A stretch of 64,000 nt of DNA. Source: Anniella stebbinsi. Its lineage: Eukaryota; Chordata; Lepidosauria; Squamata; Anniellidae. Of the stretch, positions 53,527-62,630 are shown piece by piece. The notes beneath the pieces are model-generated. The model was not told the DNA's origin. It made no database searches and saw nothing but the letters and a program-made list of their open reading frames with translations. The stretch lies in the NCBI GenBank assembly GCA_029215795.1, contig JARDYH010000004.1, forward strand, positions 35,778,001 to 35,842,000, read 5' to 3'. The position numbers and the translations under genes were made by a program. Positions within the stretch are counted from its first letter, which is position 1, and the number at the start of each line of letters is the position of its first letter.

Positions 53527-56500
53527 TTATTTCATTTTACACGTTAACTTATCATTAAGTGCCATATCCCATATTTCTTTGTACCATTCTTCTATTGTAT
53601 AAATTCCTTGCCCTTTCCAATTTTTAGCTATCATTATTCTAACTGGAGCCAGGAGGTTGTTTATCAATTCTCTCTCACTTATATTCTCATTTCCTTTATC
53701 CCATATTGCTAGTAGAGCCAGCTTTGGGCTTATCTCCAATTTACTTCCCGTTATTTCATTTATTTCTTCAAACACCCTTTTCCAAAATTTTTATACATAA
53801 TCACAGCTCCACCACATATGAAAATAAGTTCCAACCTCCTGACATCCCCTCCAACAATTCTTGGGCACTTTTTTATCTATCTGATGGGATCTTACCGGCG
53901 TTAAATACCATCTCCATACTGTCTTATAATAATTCTCTTTAATTCTAATCGACAAAAGCTTTAACATTCTAGCATCCCATATCCTCCCCCAGTTGTCTTC
54001 ATTAATCTGTTCCTTTAGATCATCTTCCCATATCATTTTAAGAGAGTCTTGGTATTCATCGTCCTCAATCAAAATTTTATATATTTCACTGGTCAAACCT
54101 TTTTTAAATTTAATTTCTTCCTTCTTTCCTTCTTGTATACATTTGAACCAAGCTACCTTTTGCCCTATTAATAGCTCTCCAATTTGCTCCTTATTTATCA
54201 TTCTTTTTAACCAATCTCTTAATTTAATAATTTTCTGATCCCTCAAACCCCCTTCCAACTCTGCTTTTAAGTTCCTTGGGAAGTCCCCCATTACTACAAC
54301 TGGTGTAAGAGGAGAAACTCCTGGTATTAATTTCCCCTTAACTTTTTCCCATATCTCTAAGATATTTTTCAACAACGGGTTGTCCATGCCCTTGAAATCT
54401 TTTTTTTTTTTTGCATTTTAATAAAAAAGATATTTTGTAATTTAAAGTCTTGTTCCCCTGTTTGCGTCTCTAACCATTCTAAATCATCCTCCCCTAATAT
54501 ACTATCTATAACATGTCTTAATTGATTAGCAATATAGTACTTCTTTATATTTGGAAGTCCTAAACCTCCTTTCTTTTGAGTCTTATACCAAAACCCTTTA
54601 TTCATCCTTGCTTTTTTATCTCCATTACAATAAGCATTAATCATATTTTGCCAGCTCTTTAACTCTGCTTCCGTTATTTTAATCGGTAACATTCTAAACA
54701 AAAAATTAATCTTAGGTAATATCTTCATTTTAATGATCGCTATTCTACCAAACCACGAATGTTTTAATTTCCTATATACCTCTAACTTTTCCCCTATCTG
54801 TTTTTTCAAACTAGCAAAGTTAATTTCTTCTAACCTATCTAAATCTTTTGCAATATTAACTCCTAGATAGCGTACTATATTCTTAAGCCTAAAACCTAAT
54901 TTAGATTTACACTCTTCCATTTCCTTCTCGTTATAATTAAATAACATCATTTCTGACTTCCCCCAATTAACTTGTAAGCCAATAATCTCTCCAAATTCTC
55001 TCAAATGTTTCTTTATCACTTCCCCACTCTCCAGGGGATTTTCTAACATCAATAATGTATCGTCCGCAAACATATTCGTTTAAATCTTTTCTTTCCCACC
55101 TATCCCTTTTAATCTTACATCCTCCCTTATAACATTCGCCAAAATTTCTAACACTATTGCAAATAAAATCGGTGAAAGTGGACATCCTTGTCTAGTTCCT
55201 CAGGCTAAAGTAATCTGTTGCGTTAACCCATCATTAACTATAATTTCTGCTTTATTATTTTTATATAACTGATCTATCACTCCTATAAATTTATCTCCAA
55301 ACCCAAAAAAATTTATAATTTTTTTAAGTGCTGGCCATTCCACACAATCAAAGGCTTTGAATATATCTAGTGCTAACAATCCTGCTTTTAAATTCCTTTT
55401 TTTAATAATATTAATTATATTTAAAACTCTTCCAATTAAATTAGGCATTTGCCTTCCTGCAATAAACCCACATGGATCTTTTTTAATATATTTATTTATA
55501 AATGTACTCATTCTTTTTGCCATTATTGCTGTAAAAAAATTTGAATCTTGATTTATTAACGAAATTGGTCTATAAGAAGCTGGATCCGTCAAATCCTTAT
55601 CTGGTTTCGGGATTAATATAATCAAAGAATGGTCCCATGATGGCGGGGTCTTTCCTCCTTCTATTATACTATTAAATAGCTTTTTCAATTTTGGTATTAA
55701 TATTGCTCTAAATGTCTTATAATATTCCAGCCCCAAACCATCTATCCCCGGAGATTTCCCTCCTTTTAATTTATCAATAATTCCTTCTATTTCTTTTTCT
55801 GTAACCAAACCTTCCATATAATCCCTGTCTTGTCTCTGTAATCTTATTTTCCAATTCCTCTCTACATATTCCCCTGCTTTAACCTGTGGACCCATATCTG
55901 ATGCATATAATTCACTGTAAAATTCCTGAAATATATTTAATTTATCCTTCATTAAATTACATATTTTCCCTGTCTTATCTTTAATTGTCCCTATCGTGTT
56001 CTTAGCCTTTTTTGACTGAGTGGACCTGGTCAGCATCCTAGAATTTTTATTGCTATATTCAAAAAAATCCCTCTTCAAATATAGCAAATTCCTTTGAACC
56101 TGTTCTAACTCTTCTTTATCTAATTCCTTCTTCTTATCTTGAATTTGGGCATATAGGCGTCTATCTTTTGTCTCTCTTAATTTTTCCTCTAATTCCCTTA
56201 CCTCCTTTTCTATCTTTTTGTTTTGTGCTTCCTGTTGTTTTCTTAGGGTACACCTTTCCCTAATACAAATCCCTCTTACCACAGCCTTCATTGTATCCCA
56301 TATTGTCCCTTGAGAATTTTGCTCTACTTCATTGATTTCCCATATTATCTGCATTTCTTTTTTTATTTTTTCAACAATAATTTTATTATTTAAAATCCTT
56401 GTATCCATTCTCCATCTCTTTGCTTCTCTATAATCCTTCTTCATTTTAATATCCGCTGTCATTAATGCATGATCGGAGACTTTAATCACCCCTATAGCAC

Positions 56501-57161
56501 ATTCTATAATTTTAGATAACATATTTTTTGACACAAATATAAAATCTATCCTGGAATAACTCTTAAACCTTGGTGAGAAGAAAGTATATTTCCTTTCTTC
56601 CCCTTTTAATACCCTCCAAACATCCATTAACTCTTTTCCATCCATTAATTTGCTTAAACTCGTCTTCCCAGCAATCTTAAGATCTTTTAATATATTATCC
56701 TTATCCTTTTCTTTATCTAGTACCATATTAAAATCTCCTGCCATTACAATATTCTTTTTCCCCATTTCTCCCACCGCATTAAAAACTTCATCGAAGAATT
56801 CCATTTGTTTCCCATTAGGAGCATATACATTAATCAATATATATTCCTCCTCCCCTACCATACAGAAAATTATCAGAAATCTACCCAATTTATCTTTCTT
56901 CACTCTTTGAACATTAATACCACATTTTTTTGAAATTATTGTTGCTACACCTCTCGCTTTGGAAGTACCAAATGCTTTCTTATAAATACCCACATCCCTC
57001 ATCCGAAGCTCATTTGTACCCTCCTTTGATTGATGAGTTTCCTGCAAAAAAATGACATCCGCTTTTTCTTTTTTTAATAATGCTTCTATTCTCTTTCTTT
57101 TTATAACAGTTCCTAGCCCTTGAACATTTAAAGTTGCCACCCTTAATTTATTTTCCATCAT
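53527..57161 (-). pseudogene. L1 ORF2 (endonuclease-reverse transcriptase), broken
   Basis: The coding span is about 1,210 codons, near the family norm. The first 653 codons are open. The apurinic-like endonuclease comes first: VATLNVQG, IFLQETH, AGDFN, SRIDFIF and SDHALM give the expected N, E, D/N and SDH catalytic blocks. The reverse transcriptase follows, with ILIPKPDKD, SYRPISL, the block-A aspartate in LDIFKAFD near 55345-55370, [10 protein letters not shown] and FADD at about 55062-55073. Near 53820-53870 a C-x3-C-x7-H-x4-C motif marks the C-terminal zinc knuckle. Lesions are TGA at 55200-55202, TAA at 55080-55082, a frameshift in a 13-T run at 54400-54412, and a stop near 53791. Confidence 0.92.
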
Positions 57162-57402
57162 GCCTCACACAAAGTTCTATATTGGTCTCCCCCTGTGATA
57201 CAAATACCCCCCTCCCTTACCCTCCCCCACACACACTTACCCCAAACTTCACCCCCTCTCCTCACCAGACCCTCCTGGGCAATGGCCCCAATTATTTTTA
57301 GAACTCTTCAGGGGGGGGAGAAGCGACCCAACAATCCCAGAGTAACAGCTGACCCTCCCCTCCCTTATAAACTCTTCTTTATCCCTGTTCAAACATAGTT
57401 CT

Positions 57403-58431
57403 TTATTGACTACTTCCTCCTGCAGTTCCTTCCTCCACCCTCGTTTCTCCATTGTCAGTTGCGTCGACCAATCCCAACTTCTCCAGAAGCTCCATCCCCT
57501 GCTCACATGAAGTTATTCTGTGTTGTTTCCCTAGCCACATGAATCTAAAAAAACCTGGATATCCCCAGCTATATGTTATCGCTTTCTTCCGAGGGTAACT
57601 GTACACAGTCTAACGCTCTTCCGCCACTGAACCATCTGAGCATAAATCCTGATAAACCTCGATTGTTGTTGCTTGTAGCATCGGTTGGCCAAGACGTCTA
57701 ATTGCTTGCATTAACTTTTCTTTCTTGTAATAGTTGGCAAATTTGACAATTATATCCCTTGGAAGCATTCCTTTCTTTTTATAGCCCACTCTATGGATCC
57801 TCTCAATGTCAGCCATCTCCCACTCTTCCTGGGGGTCCAATTATCTGATCCATGCCAATATTATATCTCTCAAAGCCTTTGGGTTCTCCCCCTCTTGCTC
57901 CTTAAAGGATCTAATCCGAATATTTGCTCTTCTATCTCTATCCTCCAAGGCAATTAAACGCAAGTCCATCCCTTGCATTTGCTCTCCCTGCTACTTAGTA
58001 ATTTCCTCGATTTGCTCATTCTCCTTCTCCAATCCTGTCATTCTCTCCACCACAGCTTGGAAGCCTGTCAAAACCTCAATCTGCGAGTCCAGAATTTGGC
58101 CCTTTATTCTCTCTTCCTGCTTTGCCAAAGCTTCATCTAACATCTTCCGAAAGCTATCCACTAGTTCTCCTGGTGACCATGATTGACTTTCTTTGAACAT
58201 TTTGGGGATAGTACCTGGCTTGCTTCCAGTTTTAGAGCTCCCACTTCCGGAAAGAAGCAGAGCTGCCTTCTCGCCACGATCAGAAGGCTGTTCTTTGTCA
58301 GCCATTACTCTCGATAACCGTTCCCAGTGTTTATCTGAAGGATGCTTTTTCGGCTGCCTGATCCAGCTGGGGGCACTTGATTTATCACCTGTTATTCTTT
58401 TTTTCATCAGGCTACACTTATAAATCCGCAC
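57403..58431 (-). pseudogene. L1 ORF1 (RNA-binding chaperone), broken
   Basis: The frame reads as one protein of about 342 codons interrupted by in-frame stops at 57991-57993 (TAG), 57841-57843 (TAA) and 57610-57612 (TAG). The N-terminal part is polar. It is followed by a heptad-rich segment (EELVDSF..., VVERMTGLEKENEQIEE) typical of the trimerising coiled coil, then a region with HRVG and PRDIIVKFANY, the RRM and start of the C-terminal domain of L1 ORF1p. The length is close to the usual 330-370 residues. In intact L1 this protein coats the element RNA and acts as a nucleic-acid chaperone. The exact start is uncertain because several Met codons occur near the beginning. Confidence 0.85.
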
Positions 58432-58830
58432 CCCTCCACATAGATCTTAACAGTCATGCTCAAATCTTTTCGGCTCTTATCGGACAAATATATTTCAACT
58501 TCTCACACACTCGGCTGGGGGCACTGAAATCCTCTCTTCACCCGGCTTCAATTATTTACTTCAACCTCCCCCCACAGCCTCTGCCAGACTTAGCTCGTTA
58601 GCCAGAGTAATGAAAGTCTCAATTACCAGCCTCTGGCCGCCTGCCAGGAATCCCGATCTACTTTACTTTCTCTTTCACTCAGAAGACACAGCAACACTTC
58701 TGAACCATATATCAAGTCTTTAATTTACAATCCGTCATCTCCAAGACAGGGATTATAAATTTAGACCAACGCTTCCATGAGAGAGCGAGAGATTTCCAAC
58801 TTCACTCCATTCTCGTTAGGCCACTCCCCC

Positions 58831-58844
58831 TCTTATTTTATTTT
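58831..58844. repeat. L1 target-site duplication, right copy
   Basis: TCTTATTTTATTTT, an exact 14-bp match to 53261-53274. It marks the 5' end of the antisense L1, so the element is complete or nearly so at that end. Confidence 0.88.
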
Positions 58845-60649
58845 CTGATCCACGTTGATAAAAGCATTGTTGGATCCCTACCATGGTCTATTATCTTATT
58901 ATTTAATTTTTTTAACATTAGATCAGATTGATGAATGTATATTAGTCCTACCGATGGAATCTAATGAGTGTCCAAAGAACAAATCGTGAGTGCCTGACTT
59001 GGAAGCAACAAAGTAGTTTCTCTACTGTGTTCTGATGTCCCTTCCCTTAAAAGCCAGCCTTTAAACTTCTCTACAGAGCAATAGTACAATCAGTGGGTCA
59101 TAAATAAATCACAGCACTAAGTAGCCATTTTGAAGTGCAAGCAGTTTAAGCAATGCATATGCTTCCTGCCTGACCCTGCTCAAGGAAGAGATTGTCTGCC
59201 AAACCACAAAGCCCACCTCATTGTTGTTGAGAACATCTCTCTCACTCTCTCCCAGAAATATTGAGCTCTGTCACATCAGCAATTTATCTCACACTCGCTA
59301 TGCCTGGTGTTTTTGCAGCGTGTTATGCACATGACATCGTCCCTGTATTGTACTCATCTCACCTCTTCCCCTTTATTTTCCATGTTATTTTGGAGTGGGG
59401 AAAGTCCGTGGTTTTCCCTCCATGTGCAATAAAGCCACTCCTCCCTCCCATGTATTGCTGTCTTTGCACTATATCGGACCATCCCAGTTCTTGTTGGGTG
59501 TGTGTGTGTCAAAAAGCAGTCTCACTGACAAAAGAGGGTATGGCGGTTCTCTGCTCAACTGTGAAGGGGGAGGGAGGGTGCCCGAATACCCCACAGAGAA
59601 GACTCGGTCCCATTCAACTCAAGGTTCTTACTCCTGAGTAGGCATGTCTAGGTCTCCTGACCAGAACAATGTCAGCTTCCCTTTGCCATGCCAACATTGA
59701 CCACAAACTTCTCCAAAAACTAATTTTAATACTTTCTCTTCACTTATCTTGTTTAATATCTTAGGGGAAAGCATTGAGTGTTGTTTTACCATAACTGTGC
59801 AGTTTCAGGCTGCTGTACGTTTGTATTTGTGCAAAAATATGTATTTTTAAAAATATGAAAAATTAACTGCAGGGGGAAGGAGAACGTAGGGGGCGATAGC
59901 GATACAGGTGAAAAGATACATGAGCGCTACAGCACAGAGACATGGAAGTGCCCAGCGCTCGACTCACTAAGGAAACAGAGGGGGAAAACGCAGACACAAA
60001 CCGGGGGGGGGGGAGTAGGTGAGATGGACCCCTCCGTTCTGTTCCACGGGCTTTTTGAGGAAGTTTATTAGTGTACTCTATGTGGCAATTAAGAACCATG
60101 TTGGGGCACGGACCCAAACAAACAAACCCTATCATTTTAAGGCTGCCATACACTTGGCCAGAATAACCAAACACCACTTCATGACCCCTTTTGAATCAAA
60201 TATGTCAAAGTGACCCTGACTCTCTCTCTAAGTGTACTTGGTGTGTTAGACCTGTGGTCCTCAACTGGCGGGTATCAACCCAAAAGTGGGTCACGAGATC
60301 AGTCCAGATGAGTCATGGCAAAGCTGGTGCTGCCATGCTAGGCAATTGTGAAAGTGGGTACCATGTTGCAGGGTGGGAGTTGGTGAGTCTCAGGTTTGGA
60401 CCAGTTGAAGATAAACTGTGTTAGAAAGCTCAGTACAGATTTAGGTAGACCAGTAAATTGTTCTTCTTATTGTGCACACTCACTGCCTTTTCCCTTTATA
60501 TTTTGTTTTAAATTGAGCAAGGAAATTCTTAAATTATGCCCCTTCATACCTACTGCCCACTCTATTCCTTCCTTTCCTTACTGTATTCAATATGTTCACT
60601 CTTGCTAGTGGAAACATGTTTAAGGCACCAAGTTCATTTGTTCCATTTC
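58845..60649. other. Mostly unique, one hAT-like fragment
   Basis: CTGTGGTCCTCAACTGGCGG near 60251 is typical of a hAT-type left end. A G run lies at 60003-60012. The rest is unrecognised. Confidence 0.42.
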
Positions 60650-60845
60650 CATCCTACCCTTTCTCCGTAGAGTTCAGGGTAGCTTGTGGGGTTCTTCTCA
60701 CACCCATATTATCCTCAAAACAATCCTGTACCGTAGGCTGTAGGAACCCAGTGGGCTTCATGACCCAGTAGGGATTTGAACCTGGGAGACCCAGTAGGGA
60801 TTTGAACCTGGGAGTACTCTGACATGCTAACCACTACACTTCACT
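60650..60845 (-). mobile_element. tRNA-derived, MIR-like SINE with internal duplication
   Basis: CATCCTACCCTTTCTCCGTA tail side, AACAATCCTGTACCGTAGG core, a doubled B-box segment, and TGCTAACCACTACACTTCA (A box). The doubled segment is described as its own repeat. Confidence 0.75.
60762..60813. repeat. Perfect 26-bp tandem duplication in the SINE B-box region
   Basis: The unit GACCCAGTAGGGATTTGAAC plus CTGGGA occurs at 60762-60787 and again at 60788-60813 with no mismatch. Confidence 0.95.
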
Positions 60846-60879
60846 TGTACATAGTGTAGGATGATACTTTTGAGCACCC

Positions 60880-61016
60880 TTTCCCAGGCTAGTGCCCTCC
60901 AGGTGTGTTGGACTACAAATCCCGTCACCCCAACCACTGGGTCATTCTGGTTGAGGATGATGGCAACTGTAATCCAATACACCTGGAGGGCACCAGGTTG
61001 GGAGACACAGGTGTTA
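60880..61016. mobile_element. hAT-like palindromic MITE, just upstream of the CpG island
   Basis: CTTTCCCAGGCTAGTGCCCT to CACCAGGTTGGGAGACACAG. The arms GGTGTGTTGGACTACAAATC and TGTAATCCAATACACCTGG pair. A T-run and the start of the CpG island follow. Confidence 0.74.
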
Positions 61017-61069
61017 AGAATACAGCTCACCGTCTCCTGTTTTTTTTTTTAAAAAAAGTGTGTCGCTTC

Positions 61070-62450
61070 TTCTAGAGATACGCCAGCGGTGTGATCTTGG
61101 AGCGCGCAAAAACTGCCACGAAAATCACCACCTCGAGAGAGGTGCATGTTACTAGATCCACTCCCGAGTTGAAAGGAACTAGTGGGGCCCAATTGGTGAC
61201 TGGCATTCGGGGAAAGCCGCCGGGGCGGAAGAAGAGCGGAGGGCGCTGATTGCTACGCCCTCTCCTCGAAGGAAGCAAACGGGCAATCTGCGCTACGAAA
61301 TGCATCCCTCGCTTGGACCCGGCTCTATTTCAGGGCGCCTTCGAGCGCGCGCTTTCCCGCCATCTGCACCTTCTTCGTCTTGCTCAGCTGCCAGTCAGCG
61401 CCCCCGTTGCCGGGGGCGCACGCACCTGTTGCGCCCATCTGTCTGTGGACGGGAGCTCTTCCCCCATCTCCGTCCGCGGGAAGGAAGCCTCGCGGAGCGC
61501 CTTAGCGGCTCGCGTGACAGAGGAGGTGCCAAGAGCGGGCCCGGCTCGCTTTGCACCTGCGGGCTTTCGACTCGCCCCCACCTCCTCTACGCGAGGCTTG
61601 GCTGTCCTTTACAGCCGCCTCCCCCCAACGCCTTGCAGTTGATTAAAGCAAACAGGCAGAGAGAGAGAGAGAGAATGGCGCCTTGTGAGCATGTGCGGAA
61701 TACTAGCTGGAACTGGTTTCACCGCGGCGACTGAGACGGAGGGCGCTTGCAGCGTCAGCTCCTCACCCGGCCTGCCGGCTTCTTTACAACAGCCGACGAG
61801 GCCCAGTGTAGCACAGCGCCCTCCCCTTTCCTTCCATTGGCAGCCCGGGCAAGCTTCCTTTCCCGTTTCGCCCTGCCTTCCCTTCCTCTTCTCCTCTTTT
61901 TGCATTGCGTGCGAGCCGCCGCTCTCGTCCAGCAGCAGGACCTTCTGCCTGCCGCCGTCGCCAGGCGCCGCCCGAGGAAGGTGGGCGTGGCGAACCCTGG
62001 GCTTTCACAACCCCCCGATGCTCCTCCCCTTGGAAGTACATAACGGGAGAGCGGATGGGGCTGGCTGAGTGAGGGAGGAGGGTGAGTGTGCATTGCCAAA
62101 GCGCGCTCTCTTGTGCGTCTCGGCGTTTCTGTTACTTTGTATCTTTTCCAGCACCGGTCAGATCGTTTTCGCCGGCAGCAGTTGCCTGTTCTTTGCTGCG
62201 CTCGCCACGCTCTGGATCGCCACAGCGCAGGCCCGGCCCTGCCTCTGGCTCATCATCCACCAGACGCCCCTTCTCCCTTCCTCGGCTGGGAGCTGTTTGT
62301 TGTTTTCTTTCTCAATGAATAGGGTGGAACCCGCCTTGGCCCTTCGACCCTAGTGCGATTCCTCTCTCCTTCCCTCCGAGACGACAGGAAGAGCCCCACC
62401 CCGCGTCCGTCTCTTTCTCTTTCTCTCCCCTTTTCTCTTTCTAGTTCCCC
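61070..62450 (+). promoter_or_regulatory. DLGAP4: CpG island, probable internal DLGAP4 promoter
   Basis: CpG dinucleotides and GC content rise sharply here compared with the AT-rich, CpG-poor DNA on either side. The island contains GC boxes (GGGGCGG near 61220), an inverted CCAAT motif (CCATTGGC near 61835), and no TATA box at a sensible position. It ends just before an ATG exon with a consensus donor. This is the layout of a broad, TATA-less vertebrate promoter. A divergent - strand transcript is possible, but no recognisable protein lies on that strand. Confidence 0.75.
62092..62444 (+). other. DLGAP4: Candidate 5' UTR intron of the internal transcript
   Basis: AGG|GTGAGT at 62092 is a strong donor inside the CpG island, and TTTTCTCTTTCTAG at 62431-62444 is a strong acceptor. 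Together they would remove 353 bases and join a noncoding first exon to the ATG exon. This is inferred from splice-site quality only. Transcription could also start between these sites, giving an unspliced leader. Confidence 0.4.
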
Positions 62451-62500
62451 CACCCTCTTTGTGTCACTCATGGCTTTGTGTCTGGAGATATTTAAACAAT
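62445..62500 (+). CDS. DLGAP4: Candidate DLGAP4 short-isoform first coding exon (ATG at 62470)
   Basis: An ATG at 62470 opens MALCLEIFKQ, and one further base (T) precedes a consensus GTGAGT donor at 62501. Ending in phase 1 makes it frame-compatible with the exon that follows 38718, where a split codon also begins with one base. I recall a mammalian DLGAP4 short isoform with an N-terminus resembling MALCLE, and this agrees, but it is memory and needs checking. The frame is open upstream of the ATG back to about 62353, so an extended start is not excluded by stops. A clean acceptor, TTTTCTCTTTCTAG, ends at 62444, so the first 25 bases could be 5' UTR of a second exon. Confidence 0.72.
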
Positions 62501-62593
62501 GTGAGTGTACAAGAATTTCGTGGTTTTCATTATGGCATGCAATTCTCGGGTTGGCTGTGCAAGCGACCGCGCACCGCTCCAGGTTGTGCTTCT

Positions 62594-62597
<4 letters not shown>

Positions 62598-62628
<31 letters not shown>
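62598..62628. repeat. (TA)n microsatellite after the CpG island
   Basis: About 15 TA units, about 100 bp after the donor of the alternative first exon. Confidence 0.96.

Positions 62629-62630
<2 letters not shown>

Larger units (their letters stand above)
53275..58830 (-). mobile_element. L1 LINE, nearly full length, antisense to DLGAP4
   Basis: The element is about 5.56 kb with a 5' region of roughly 400 bp, ORF1, ORF2 and a 3' region ending in an A-rich tail that reads as T-rich on the + strand next to 53275. It is flanked by a perfect 14-bp duplication, the mark of target-primed reverse transcription. It inserted at the 3' end of a CR1 copy. Two stops and one homopolymer frameshift in the first ~940 codons of ORF2, another stop in its C-terminal part, and three stops in ORF1 mean this copy cannot move by itself. 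The few lesions and exact flanking repeat point to a fairly recent insertion. Confidence 0.95.

Noticed and set aside
61250..62353. Long open frames in the CpG island as proteins
   Set aside because: GC-rich DNA lacks stop codons in all frames; several frames on both strands are open and none shows a domain.
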